In this document: piece after piece, positions 56,449-64,000 of the stretch
Layout: the number at the start of each line of letters is the position of its first letter
Position numbering within the stretch: the first letter of the stretch is position 1
Origin: a virus
IMG/VR virus record: IMGVR_UViG_3300006802_000076
Location: 1-64,000 of that record
Reading direction: 5' to 3' (one strand)
Length of the DNA: 64,000 nucleotides
Program-made: the position numbers and the translations under genes
The notes under the pieces: model-generated
Database searches by the model: none
What the model was told of the DNA's origin: nothing
Seen by the model: only the letters and a program-made list of their open reading frames with translations

Positions 56449-57665
56449 ACTACGAAATTAAACTTCTTAATTCCATTATTGACACGGGTGACTATGTGGA
56501 AGCCGTCAATGGAGGGGTAGAGAATGTATTCATCGAATACAGGGATATCTGGAACTTCATTGTTAACCACTACGATCAACACTCTAAAGTTCCCTCAAAG
56601 GAGACTGTTAAGGGGCATTTTACTGATTTTGATTTTTTTAATACGCCAGAGCCTCTTAATTACTACGTTGATCAGGCTCGTAAGGAGTCTCTAGCCTTTC
56701 AGACTAGACAGATTGTAGCTAAGGCGCATTCTATTATTTCTGATTCCGGTCCAAAGGATGCGTTAGCGTATCTGATGGAGAATACTAGTAAGCTTTATAA
56801 GTATTCTTCATCTCTTAAAGATACAGATCTAGTTAGTGAATGGCGTGATCGCTTCTTGGATTTGAAAGAGCGGTCTGAGAATCCTAATAAGCATTATATT
56901 GGTATCCCTAGCGGTATTGATGTTATTGATAAGACGTTTGGTGGCTGGCAAGCTGGCGACTTTATTGTTCTTCTTGGGTGGACTGGTGTTGGTAAGTCAT
57001 TTATTGCAAGACTGTTTGCAGTTAATGCATGGCGTGCTGGCTACCGTCCTATGATTATCTCTCTTGAGATGAATAAGAAGCAGGAAGGTCAGCGACTTGA
57101 TACCTTACTTAACAATGGTGAAGGGTATTTTACAAATACGGATTTAATTAAAGCTAATCCAAACATTGTTGATACTTATGAAAAGTGGGGCGAGAACATG
57201 TTTAAGGACAAGCCGCCCATTTATCTGATCACATCAGAGGGGCTTGAAACTGCCGATCAAAATATGGTGCAGGCTAAGATTGACCAGTATCAACCTGATA
57301 TGGTTATCTTGGACTATCATGGACTCTTTGACGATTCATCAGGCGCAAAGAATGAGACAGAGAAGGCTAAGAATCTGTCTAAGGCGTTTAAGAGGATCGC
57401 TGTGAAGAACAATGTTCCTATTATTGATGTCGCAGCGGTTACCATGTCTGATGGGCATGGTGATAGACCACCTGAGCTTGAAGAGGTTGCTTGGTCGAAG
57501 CAGTTGGCTTATGATGCTGATCTTGTTTTAGCTATTCATCGTGAGTTTAACTCCGATCAATTTCAGGTAGTGTCTAGAAAAGTTAGACGGGCAACACACT
57601 TTGGGTTCTATCTACGATGGAATCTTGAAACTGGAGAATGGAGAGAAGAATGGGACGTGGGGTGA
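56445..57665 (+). CDS. DnaB-like replicative helicase
   Basis: A 406-residue helicase; the TTG start overlaps the upstream TGA. RecA-like motor: Walker A LGWTGVGKSFIARLF (about residues 178-192), the MIISLEMNKKQEGQRL region (motif 1a), Walker B MVILDYHGLFDD (about 286-297), and DADLVLAIHREFNSDQFQVVSRKVRRA near the C-terminus. The N-terminal part (residues 1-130) is a helical domain smaller than the classic DnaB N-terminal domain. Runs with the primase and SSB-like protein as a replication unit. Confidence 0.88.
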   Translation: MNYEIKLLNSIIDTGDYVEAVNGGVENVFIEYRDIWNFIVNHYDQHSKVPSKETVKGHFTDFDFFNTPEPLNYYVDQARKESLAFQTRQIVAKAHSIISDSGPKDALAYLMENTSKLYKYSSSLKDTDLVSEWRDRFLDLKERSENPNKHYIGIPSGIDVIDKTFGGWQAGDFIVLLGWTGVGKSFIARLFAVNAWRAGYRPMIISLEMNKKQEGQRLDTLLNNGEGYFTNTDLIKANPNIVDTYEKWGENMFKDKPPIYLITSEGLETADQNMVQAKIDQYQPDMVILDYHGLFDDSSGAKNETEKAKNLSKAFKRIAVKNNVPIIDVAAVTMSDGHGDRPPELEEVAWSKQLAYDADLVLAIHREFNSDQFQVVSRKVRRATHFGFYLRWNLETGEWREEWDVG

Positions 57666-57844
57666 CTGAGCCTTTCTATGTTTTGGACGGGCAGGCTAAA
57701 GATATTGAAACCATCATCAGACTTAGACCTTGGATGGAAGACGAGGTTCGTATGGAGCATGGTTTTTTCAATAAAACTGGTTTAATCACAGACTACGACA
57801 AGGCTAAAGAGACTTTTGACTTTAAAATTGAGTTCTTTCGCTAA
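57662..57844 (+). CDS. Small protein between helicase and primase
   Basis: A 60-residue protein, MTEPFYVLDGQAKDIETIIRL type start, then RPWMEDEVRMEHGFFNKTGLITDYDKAKETFDFKIEFFR. GTG at 57662 overlaps the helicase stop (GTGA). It overlaps the primase start by nearly 30 nt. No family; possibly a helicase-primase bridging peptide. Confidence 0.6.
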   Translation: MTEPFYVLDGQAKDIETIIRLRPWMEDEVRMEHGFFNKTGLITDYDKAKETFDFKIEFFR

Positions 57845-58748
57845 TATAGAGAAATCAATACTTGACTTACTCAATGATAAGGGTATTGAGATTCATGCCC
57901 AGTCAAGTAACGAGGTGGCAATCTATTGCCCTTTCCACAGGAATGAAAACAGCCCTGCTCTGTATATAAACACTAAAACTGGACTGTGGCAGTGTTTCAA
58001 TCCTTCTTGTGGTAAAAAGGGCAACTTTCGACAACTTTATTATCACATTGCTGGTAAAGAGTTCGGTCGTGAGTGGATTCTTGATCCTGTTAATCTTCAA
58101 CGAGAGCTTGATAATGCTCTTAAGATTGATGATTACGACGATGAGTTGTCTTTGGATTCCGTGGAGATAGATTACGAGTCTGACGAGGATCGTCTGTTGC
58201 TACAGCCCTTTATTGACAGGGGTTATAGTTATGAGACTCTAATGGCATTTGAAATCGGTTATTCAAAGATTAAAGATAGGATTGTAATCCCTGTTCGTGA
58301 TCAGTCTTTTAAACTTGTTGGTTTAATCGGTCGTGCTGTTCATGATTGGCAAGATCCACGCTATCTTTACAATAAAGGGTTTAAGAGAGCCGATGTATTA
58401 TTCAATATACAGAACGCAAAATCTTATGACTCAGTTATAATATGTGAAGGTAGTCTTGACGCTATCAAGATAGCGCAATCCGGTTATAAAAACGTTGTTG
58501 CTACTCTTGGTGCAAAAGTGTCGCCAAATCAGGTAAAGATGATTAAGAAGTTTTTTGATAAAATTATTGTCTTTTCTGATGCGGATGAGGCCGGTGACGC
58601 GATGAAGCGTGCTATACTGGCGGAGTGTTGTGGCAAAGAGATCTATACGGCTTCCATCCCTGATGGGCTTAAAGATCCCGGCGACATGACTGACAAGCAA
58701 ATACAACAAGCTATTGAGCAAAGTACAATTTACATAGGAGATTTTTAA
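57816..58748 (+). CDS. DnaG-type primase (zinc finger and TOPRIM)
   Basis: A 310-residue primase, shorter than bacterial DnaG because it lacks the C-terminal helicase-interaction part. CHC2-type zinc finger CPFHRNENSPALYINTKTGLWQCFNPSCG (about residues 34-62); TOPRIM core VIICEGSLDAIKIAQSG (Glu) and DKIIVFSDADEAGDA (DxD) near residues 208 and 245. TTG start at 57816. Makes RNA primers for lagging-strand synthesis together with the DnaB-like helicase upstream. Confidence 0.88.
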   Translation: MTLKLSSFANIEKSILDLLNDKGIEIHAQSSNEVAIYCPFHRNENSPALYINTKTGLWQCFNPSCGKKGNFRQLYYHIAGKEFGREWILDPVNLQRELDNALKIDDYDDELSLDSVEIDYESDEDRLLLQPFIDRGYSYETLMAFEIGYSKIKDRIVIPVRDQSFKLVGLIGRAVHDWQDPRYLYNKGFKRADVLFNIQNAKSYDSVIICEGSLDAIKIAQSGYKNVVATLGAKVSPNQVKMIKKFFDKIIVFSDADEAGDAMKRAILAECCGKEIYTASIPDGLKDPGDMTDKQIQQAIEQSTIYIGDF

Positions 58749-58750
58749 TA

Positions 58751-59389
58751 ATGTTTCAAACACTTAAGACACTGCAAGATATTGAAAAGAGCATCCCAAA
58801 GGTTGGCGGAGAGGGCGGAGGTAAGAAGTTCTTCAACCTCAAGTCAGGTGAAACTTACAAGATTCGCTTCCGTCAGGAATTGACTGAGGATTCAAAGAAC
58901 TTTAATGAAGAAGATGGCACCGGTATTATTGTCCCGGTTGTGACTTCCCCTATTAACTGGAAGTGGCGTTGCGCATCGACAGCGCAGATGCCTGAGCATT
59001 CATATCGTTGCTGGGCGTCAGAGCAGATTGTTCAGGACGGTCGTTGGCGACCAAAGCCACACCTTCTGATTAACATCGCTGTGGAAATGGACGGTGTCTG
59101 GGAGGCGCGAGTCCTTGATACAACTTTCAATCAACGCCATATTGGGATTATGCTTACTGAGTATGCTAAGGAGTTTGGTACGATTACCAATCAGGTATTT
59201 AAGTACAGCAGAACTGGATCTGGCGCTCAGGATACGAATTACAGTTTGATCCCTCTTGGGCCATCTGATCCTGACCCTGCCATTGCATCGCTGCCTATGC
59301 ACGATTTGGGTAATGTGTATATGGTCCTTGGTTACGATAAGCAGAAGTCATTCCTCACCACTGGTGAGCTTAATAACGATAGCTGGTAA
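58751..59389 (+). CDS. Single-stranded DNA-binding-like protein
   Basis: A 212-residue protein following the primase. Features: PKVGGEGGGKKFFNLKSGETYKIRFRQEL (OB-fold start), INWKWRCASTAQMPEHSYRCWASEQ (two cysteines, possible zinc site) and GVWEARVLDTTFNQRHIGIMLTEYAKEFGTITNQVFKYSRTGSGAQDT, like the ssDNA-binding proteins of actinobacteriophages. Ends in acidic LNNDSW, a typical acidic tail for partner docking. Codons are more C-ended than neighbours, matching high expression. Confidence 0.72.
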   Translation: MFQTLKTLQDIEKSIPKVGGEGGGKKFFNLKSGETYKIRFRQELTEDSKNFNEEDGTGIIVPVVTSPINWKWRCASTAQMPEHSYRCWASEQIVQDGRWRPKPHLLINIAVEMDGVWEARVLDTTFNQRHIGIMLTEYAKEFGTITNQVFKYSRTGSGAQDTNYSLIPLGPSDPDPAIASLPMHDLGNVYMVLGYDKQKSFLTTGELNNDSW

Positions 59390-59405
59390 TATCACTATGT
59401 AGTGT

Positions 59406-59457
59406 TGTGGGCGGTGTGTTTTGCATTATTCACTTTGCCGCACTGCGGACGCCCACA
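59406..59457 (+). other. Structured leader before the MazG-like gene
   Basis: Outer stem TGTGGGCG (59406-59413) with CGCCCACA (59450-59457); an inner hairpin CCGC-ACT-GCGG at 59438-59448. It ends 9 nt before the SD (59467-59471). Could be an attenuator or a translation switch; it might instead be only a weak terminator of the SSB-like gene. Confidence 0.45.
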
Positions 59458-59476
59458 GCATTCGTTAGGAGTTCGT

Positions 59477-60031
59477 GTGATTGAAAACATTGAAGAACTA
59501 ATTTCTGATCTTAGAGCTATGGCCGACATAATAAATGAATCAGAGGGTAGGGCTTCTGTTGTGATGTTGAGTGGCGACCTTTTTGAAGAGGCTGCTGATG
59601 TCATTGAAACCACACATGAACGTCTTCATAATGCTCTTAGTTATTTGAATGATTTGGTGTATGAGTATTACAGAAACACGTCGGTGGATGACGGATATAA
59701 GCGTCCACCATCTATTGACTCTTCACTTATTCAAAAACAAAAAGACTGGTCTTCTTCGACTTTTGGGCCGGGCCGCAGAACTGAGGGTATCCTAGATCAC
59801 ATCAGGAAAGAGCTTGATGAGATTCAGGCTAAACCTGATGATATTGTTGAATGGGTTGATGTAATTCTTCTTGCAATTGATGGGGCTTGGCGACATGGTG
59901 GTCAGCCGCAAGAAATTATCAATCTGGTTCGTGAAAAGCAGTTTTTAAACAGAACAAGAGCATGGCCTGACTGGAAATATTTTGGTGAAAATGAAGCCAT
60001 TACTCACATTGAGATCAAAAATGAACAATGA
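59477..60031 (+). CDS. MazG-like dNTP pyrophosphohydrolase (DUF550/MazZ-like)
   Basis: A 184-residue protein. The C-terminal 90 residues have the all-alpha NTP-pyrophosphohydrolase pattern: STFGPGRRTEGILDHIRKELDEIQAKPDDIVEWVDVILLAIDGAWRHG and the terminal NRTRAWPDW. This is the DUF550 family, whose MazZ branch hydrolyses dATP/dGTP in phages with 2-aminoadenine DNA. The N-terminal part (IEELISDLRAMADIINESEG, DLFEEAADVIETTHERLHNAL) is a separate helical domain. GTG at 59477 chosen for AGGAG. Likely cleans the dNTP pool; without PurZ in the window a Z-genome is not supported. Confidence 0.8.
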   Translation: MIENIEELISDLRAMADIINESEGRASVVMLSGDLFEEAADVIETTHERLHNALSYLNDLVYEYYRNTSVDDGYKRPPSIDSSLIQKQKDWSSSTFGPGRRTEGILDHIRKELDEIQAKPDDIVEWVDVILLAIDGAWRHGGQPQEIINLVREKQFLNRTRAWPDWKYFGENEAITHIEIKNEQ

Positions 60032-60132
60032 AACTAGAGTACGGTATTGTTTTTGTTTTGATTTTAATTTTACGATCTCTACTTCGTAGGTTATTTATCC
60101 GCAGTCGCAATACAAAAAAGTATTTTTTTTAA
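60028..60132 (+). CDS. 34-residue membrane protein
   Basis: ATG overlapping the upstream TGA. MKLEYGIVFVLILILRSLLRRL: one hydrophobic segment followed by a basic tail (RSRNTKKYFF). Likely a small membrane protein; function unknown. Confidence 0.5.
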   Translation: MKLEYGIVFVLILILRSLLRRLFIRSRNTKKYFF

Positions 60133-60243
60133 GTGAGTGCAATGCTTATTCTAAAAATCATAGCAATTTGGACTATCATTTCTATTCCTGTTAGTCTTTT
60201 TCTTGGCAAATTCCTGTCTAACATTGGTGACGGGGAGTCCTGA
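60133..60243 (+). CDS. 36-residue membrane protein
   Basis: GTG one base after the previous stop. One hydrophobic segment (LILKIIAIWTIISIPVSLFLG) and an acidic tail. Together with the preceding frame it looks like a pair of small membrane proteins of the kind actinobacteriophages carry near tRNA genes. Confidence 0.5.
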   Translation: MSAMLILKIIAIWTIISIPVSLFLGKFLSNIGDGES

Positions 60244-60252
60244 TTTTGCTCT

Positions 60253-60324
60253 ACCTCTCTAGCTCAATGGTAGAGCAGCGGGCTTTTAACCCGTTGGTTG
60301 TGGGTTCGAATCCCACGGGGGGTA
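60253..60324 (+). tRNA. tRNA-Lys (anticodon TTT)
   Basis: Cloverleaf complete: acceptor ACCTCTC with GGGGGGT (two G-U pairs), D-stem GCTC/GAGC, anticodon stem GCGGG/CCCGT with loop CTTTTAA, T-stem GTGGG/CCCAC with loop TTCGAAT. Anticodon TTT reads AAA/AAG lysine codons. CCA is not encoded. The next ATG lies 3 nt after the tRNA. Confidence 0.93.
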
Positions 60325-60327
60325 CTT

Positions 60328-60624
60328 ATGGATATTGTAGAACAACTTAGAAAATACGAGTGCATGTGTACGAATGAACAGTGTTGTTCCTGTGCGGCTG
60401 CCGACGAGATCGAACGTCTGCGTAAGCTAGTTGAAGAATTCCTTCCTTATGCGCTTAGAGAAGCGGAGCAGGGTGTTCTTATTGGTCCTCCACCTGAAGG
60501 TGATGAGTTCTGCCAGCAGTGTGATCATGTTTGCTCCGATTGTGAACGGTATAATAGTAGTCTTGATTTCCTTGAAAAGTTTCGTTCAGGACAGTTTAAC
60601 TTGGATAATAAGGAGAATTCATGA
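60328..60624 (+). CDS. Two-cluster Cys-rich protein
   Basis: A 98-residue protein with CMCTNEQCCSC (residues 11-21) and CQQCDHVCSDC (about 69-79), each cluster able to bind metal. Between them lies a Glu-rich helix. Start ATG 3 nt after the tRNA-Lys, without an SD; it would be leaderless after tRNA 3' processing. Earlier in-frame codons lie inside the tRNA. Possibly a metal-dependent regulator or a nucleic-acid-binding protein. Confidence 0.65.
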   Translation: MDIVEQLRKYECMCTNEQCCSCAAADEIERLRKLVEEFLPYALREAEQGVLIGPPPEGDEFCQQCDHVCSDCERYNSSLDFLEKFRSGQFNLDNKENS

Positions 60625-61142
60625 ACATATGTCTTGATATTGATGGTGTAATCGCTGATATTGCTGGTGGTATCAACAGGAAATTAGATAAGCTAGGTGT
60701 TGAAAATTATGACTATGCACATTGGCTTATTGGATTGTCGGATGACAACCTTTATCCAACTGTATTCAGTGATTACAATTTCTGGAGAAATCTAAAACCT
60801 TTTACTGATGCATGGTATGCTGTCAATGGATGGTGGGAGAGGGGTTACGATGTTCATCTGATTACCGCTAGATCTTCTCCTGAGTCTATGAATACAGCAT
60901 TCTCTTGGCTGGAGGATTGGAGGTTTCAATATTCATCTCTTCATTTTGTTGAGATGGGCAAAAAGATTGAAACTGTTAAAGATCTGAATGGGGATATTTT
61001 TGTTGAAGATAATCCATATGAGTTGAAAATTGTACAAGATGCCGGTGTGAGGTGTTTTCTTCGTCGGGCTTGGTATAATAGTCCTCATTGGGAATCTTTT
61101 GATTCGATTTCTAGCTTGTTGGAGGTTGATTTAGGTGAGTGA
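60621..61142 (+). CDS. HAD-like 5'(3')-deoxyribonucleotidase-type phosphatase
   Basis: A 173-residue HAD protein. Motif I DIDGVIADI (residues 5-13) with the two Asp; motif II LITARSSP; later KKIETVKDLNGDIFVEDNPYELKIV with motif III Lys and motif IV ED. This matches small phage HAD enzymes such as deoxyribonucleotidases or the 3'-phosphatase of polynucleotide kinase. Fits nucleotide salvage or end repair. SD AAGGAG, overlap with the upstream TGA. Confidence 0.8.
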   Translation: MNICLDIDGVIADIAGGINRKLDKLGVENYDYAHWLIGLSDDNLYPTVFSDYNFWRNLKPFTDAWYAVNGWWERGYDVHLITARSSPESMNTAFSWLEDWRFQYSSLHFVEMGKKIETVKDLNGDIFVEDNPYELKIVQDAGVRCFLRRAWYNSPHWESFDSISSLLEVDLGE

Positions 61143-61272
61143 TCGTAGGAAGTATTCTGGTCTTGAGTCTTTAGTTGTTGGTGGTGTGCCTGCTGTTTGC
61201 ACTTTTCTTTATGATTGGCGGCTTGGTGTGGCTTGGTTGTGTTTTGCCTTGATTGCCGGTTCCAGCCGTTGA
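61135..61272 (+). CDS. 45-residue membrane protein before DnaE
   Basis: GTG overlapping the upstream stop (GGTGAGTGA). Hydrophobic from about residue 12 to 41 (SLVVGGVPAVCTFLYDW, LGVAWLCFALIAG) with few charges, giving one or two membrane segments. Function unknown. The C-rich to G/T-rich change in codon use starts here. Confidence 0.55.
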   Translation: MSDRRKYSGLESLVVGGVPAVCTFLYDWRLGVAWLCFALIAGSSR

Positions 61273-61349
61273 TGGCCGCGCGCCCTTTGATTGGGTTTTA
61301 AAATTTTTTACTATCCGTTTGTTGTGTTTGTTGTGTTTGGGGTGTTTTT

Positions 61350-64000
61350 GTGACTGATTTTGTGCATTTGCATTGTCATAGTGAGTATTCGTTGTTGGAT
61401 GGGATGTCTACTCCTTTGGATATTGCTTCTAGGGCTTCTTCGAATGGTCAGTTTGCTGCTGCGATTACTGATCATGGGACGATGGGTGGTGTGTTGAAGT
61501 TTCAGGCGGCGTGTGATCGTTTTGGTGTGCGTCCGTTGTTTGGTGTTGAGGCGTATTTTGTTCCGTCTGTTGGGGCTGATGGTGATTCTAAGGGTGAGCG
61601 TTCTCATTTGATTTTGTTGGCGAAGAGTGATGAGGGTTTGCGGAAGTTGTTTCGTATTAATGAGGTTGGGTGGAGGGATAATTTTTATTATAAGCCTCGT
61701 ATTGATTTTGATTTGCTTGAGGATTTGGTTGATGGGGATGTTGTGGCTTTGTCTAGTTGTATGGGTGGGGCTATTTCTAAGGCTTTGGAGCGTGGGGAGT
61801 TTTCTGAGGCTGAGAGGTTGTCGTCTAGGTTTGTCGATATTTTTGGGGATGATTTTTATTTTGAGGTTCAGGCGTGGAATCCTCGTTCGTTGAATGATGG
61901 TTTGATTGATTTGGCGGGGTCGTTTGGTAAGAGGGTTGTTGCTACTGCTGATTGCCATTTTCCTTCTGAGCATGATGCTCATGATGAGGAGGTTTTGTTG
62001 ATGGTGTCGCAGTATCCGTCTTTGAATACTGCTCAGATTCGTCATGCTAAGGAGAATATGTTGTGTTCTGGTTCTGTTACTGAGCGTATGAATGTGATGT
62101 ATCCTGATCGTTTTTTGCGGTTTGATGAGATTAATCCGTATGTTGCTTCTGTGGGGGATGTTGCTTCTTGGTTTGAGGCTGTTGGGTTTTCTGATTCTTC
62201 GTTTTTTGAGAATACTGTTGAGGTTGCTGAGAAGTGTTCTGCTCGTTTGGGGCGGCGTGCTGGTTTGTTGCCGAAGTATTTGAAGTCTTTGGATTCTGAT
62301 GATTATTTGCGTGAGTTGTGTGTGACTGCTCTTGCTGATAAGGGTCTTGTTGGTGGGGTGTATTCTGATCGGTTGGTTGAGGAGCTTGATGTTATTTGTT
62401 CGTTGGGTTTTGCTGACTATTTTTTGATGGTTTGGGATTTGGTGAAGTGGTGTGATCGTAATGGGGTTGGTCGTGGTCCCGGTCGTGGGTCTGTTGGTGG
62501 GTCTTTGATTGCGTTTTTGTTGGATATTTCTTTGGTTGATCCTATTAAGTATGGTTTGTTGTTTTCTCGTTTTTTGAATCCTGATCGTAATGATTATCCT
62601 GATATTGATTTGGATTTTGAGGATAAGCAGCGTGAGCGTGTGAAGTCGTATTTGTCTGAGCGGTGGGGTGCTGATAATGTTGCGGCTATTGCTACTTATG
62701 GTGTTTTTAAGCCAAAGTCTGTGGTTAAGGATGTTGCGCGTGTTTTTCAGGTTCCGTTTGATGAGACGAATAGTGTGACGCCGTTTTTTGAGACGTTGGA
62801 TGAGTTGATGGCTACTGATAAGGGTAAGACGTTTGTTCGTAAGTATCCTGATGTTTTGAAGGTGGCTAGGAAGTTGGAGGGGCGTATTCGTAATACTGGT
62901 ATTCATGCTGCTGGTGTTGTTGTTTCTGCTGTTCCTTTGACTGATGTGTGTCCTGTTGAGACTAGGAAGAATAGTGGTGGGGATGGTCGTGTTCCTGTTA
63001 CGTCTTTTGATATGGAGGATGCTGAGGGTGTTGGTCTTATTAAGGTCGATATTCTTGGGTTGAAGACTGTTTCTGTTATCAAGGATTGTTTGGAGAAGGT
63101 TTGTGAGGTGCATGGTGTTGATGTGCGTGATGAGTCTTTGGGTTTGGATGATCCCGATGTGTTTAAGAATTTTAATGAGGGGAATACTGTTGGTGTTTTC
63201 CAGGCTGATGCTGCTGCGTATCGTAATTTGATTGATCGTATGGGTATTGACGATTTTAATGATTTGGTGGTGTCTAATGCTTTGGTGAGGCCTGGTGCGT
63301 TGTTGTCGCAGGGTCAGGCTTATATTGATTGTAAGAAGGGTGATGCTTCTCCTAAGTATCCTCATGAGGTTGTTCGGCCTATTTTGGAGGAAACGTATGG
63401 GACGGTTATTTTCCAGGAGCAGTTGATGCAGATGGCTGTGTTGCTTGCTGGGTTTTCTTGGTCTGAGGCGGATAAGCTTCGTAAGATTATTGGTAAGAAG
63501 CGTGATGCTGCTGAGTTTGAGCAGTATAAGGAGAAGTTTGTTTCGAATGATTTTTTGACTCGTCGTCAGTCTGAGAAGATTTGGGCGGATTTTGAGCTTG
63601 CGGCTTTGTATATGTTTAATAAGTCTCATGCTGTTGCTTATTCGATGTTGTCGTATCAGACGATGTGGTTGAAGATTCATTATCCTCGCGAGTTTGTGTG
63701 GTCGTTGTTGTTCAATGAGTCTGAGAAGGGTAAGATTACGGCTTATTTGATGGAGGCTGCTCGTTTGGGTGTGAATATTTTGCCTCCTGATGTTAATCAT
63801 TCTGGTGAGTTTTTTTCTATTGATAGTAATGGTATTCGTTTTGGTTTGAGTAATGTGGCTGGTTGTGGTCGGACGGCTATTGATGAGATTTTGAAGCATC
63901 AGCCTTTTTCGACTTATGATGAGTTTTTGAATAAGTGTTCGAAGCGTTGTGTTCGTGCGCCTTTGCGTGAGAATTTAACTAAGGTTGGTGCTTTTGGTAG
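61350..64000 (+). CDS. dnaE: DNA polymerase III alpha subunit (partial)
   Basis: Replicative polymerase, running off the right edge after 883 codons. GTG start at 61350; residues 4-16 VHLHCHSEYSLLD form the PHP motif. Further features: GVGRGPGRGSVGGSLIAF (about 375-392), YPDIDLDFED with catalytic aspartates (about 418-427), GIHAAGVVVSA, MEDAEGVGLIKVDILGLKT, GVFQADAAAYR, EETYGTVIFQEQLMQMA, FNKSHAVAYSM. Nearly every codon ends in T or G, which leaves a long open frame on the antisense strand that is not a gene. A plus-strand G/T bias of this strength is shared with 3000-3600. Confidence 0.93.
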   Translation, partial: MTDFVHLHCHSEYSLLDGMSTPLDIASRASSNGQFAAAITDHGTMGGVLKFQAACDRFGVRPLFGVEAYFVPSVGADGDSKGERSHLILLAKSDEGLRKLFRINEVGWRDNFYYKPRIDFDLLEDLVDGDVVALSSCMGGAISKALERGEFSEAERLSSRFVDIFGDDFYFEVQAWNPRSLNDGLIDLAGSFGKRVVATADCHFPSEHDAHDEEVLLMVSQYPSLNTAQIRHAKENMLCSGSVTERMNVMYPDRFLRFDEINPYVASVGDVASWFEAVGFSDSSFFENTVEVAEKCSARLGRRAGLLPKYLKSLDSDDYLRELCVTALADKGLVGGVYSDRLVEELDVICSLGFADYFLMVWDLVKWCDRNGVGRGPGRGSVGGSLIAFLLDISLVDPIKYGLLFSRFLNPDRNDYPDIDLDFEDKQRERVKSYLSERWGADNVAAIATYGVFKPKSVVKDVARVFQVPFDETNSVTPFFETLDELMATDKGKTFVRKYPDVLKVARKLEGRIRNTGIHAAGVVVSAVPLTDVCPVETRKNSGGDGRVPVTSFDMEDAEGVGLIKVDILGLKTVSVIKDCLEKVCEVHGVDVRDESLGLDDPDVFKNFNEGNTVGVFQADAAAYRNLIDRMGIDDFNDLVVSNALVRPGALLSQGQAYIDCKKGDASPKYPHEVVRPILEETYGTVIFQEQLMQMAVLLAGFSWSEADKLRKIIGKKRDAAEFEQYKEKFVSNDFLTRRQSEKIWADFELAALYMFNKSHAVAYSMLSYQTMWLKIHYPREFVWSLLFNESEKGKITAYLMEAARLGVNILPPDVNHSGEFFSIDSNGIRFGLSNVAGCGRTAIDEILKHQPFSTYDEFLNKCSKRCVRAPLRENLTKVGAFG

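Noticed and set aside
59477-60031. Z-genome (2-aminoadenine) evidence from the MazZ-like gene
   Set aside because: DUF550 proteins are widespread; no PurZ or DatZ is visible and the polymerase is DnaE-type rather than the PolA-like enzyme linked with Z-DNA.
61311-63899. 862-codon open frame on the minus strand
   Set aside because: It is the antisense of the DNA polymerase III alpha gene, whose PHP and catalytic motifs are clear. Codons ending only in T or G remove antisense stop codons, which leaves the frame open by chance; its product is Arg/Asn/Thr low complexity.

Overview
The window reads as most of one long-tailed (siphovirus-like) phage genome, probably infecting an actinobacterium. 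The host inference rests on four signs. There is a WhiB-family gene. The class II (adenosylcobalamin) ribonucleotide reductase sits near a ThyX thymidylate synthase. The endolysin ends in a beta-sandwich domain typical of secreted actinobacterial proteins. Many operon-leading genes appear to be transcribed without a leader from an extended -10 promoter. Most of the genome is AT-rich, which would suit a low-GC aquatic actinobacterium (inference). No large terminase, integrase or reverse transcriptase is visible, so part of the genome lies outside the window; the right edge cuts through a DNA polymerase III alpha gene.

Layout. (1) 1-2940: a GC-rich array of six small minus-strand gene cassettes. 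Each has its own extended -10 promoter, usually a leader hairpin, a Shine-Dalgarno (SD) site and a terminator-like hairpin. The cassettes are separated by a repeated module in which two similar 15-17 nt motifs flank a large hairpin whose stem changes between copies while keeping its pairing. Two cassettes are followed by 11-residue micro-ORFs with perfect SD sites. (2) 2941-3169: a G/T-rich, possibly quadruplex-forming patch without genes. (3) 3170-7996: a minus-strand operon with ThyX, small proteins, an HTH protein, a nucleotide-modification-associated protein and a methyltransferase. (4) 7997-8150: divergent control region. (5) 8151-11558: glycosyltransferase, ribonucleotide reductase and a small zinc-ribbon protein. 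(6) 11650-33357: head, neck and tail-tube genes (portal, protease-scaffold fusion, major capsid protein, connectors, tail tube, frameshifted tail chaperone). This module is interrupted twice by adhesin/fibre clusters (13.6-20.2 kb, including the endolysin, and 23.4-29.1 kb). (7) 33388-53186: a 3,644-residue tape measure, distal tail proteins, a 1,744-residue minor tail protein and an S74-type fibre. (8) 53186-61272: HNH endonuclease, phosphoesterase, holin, regulators (MerR-like, WhiB-like), replication proteins (DnaB, primase, ssDNA-binding protein), a MazG-like pyrophosphohydrolase, tRNA-Lys and a HAD phosphatase. (9) 61350-64000: DNA polymerase III alpha, partial.

How the genes fit together: ThyX, the reductase, the MazG-like enzyme and the HAD phosphatase shape the dNTP pool. 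DnaB, primase, the ssDNA-binding protein and PolIII alpha form a largely phage-encoded replisome. Endolysin and holin are far apart, so lysis is not a compact cassette. The adhesins carry recombined carbohydrate-binding-like domains, in two cases with one domain inserted inside another.

Most striking: the cassette array with covarying hairpins and micro-ORFs; an apparent three-level nested LamG-like architecture in the minor tail protein; a seven-repeat FG-GAP propeller inside a glycine-rich fibre domain; and a 25-residue peptide with nine cysteines between the peptidoglycan-binding gene and the head-tail connector. All family assignments are from reading motifs by eye; no database search or structure prediction was run.
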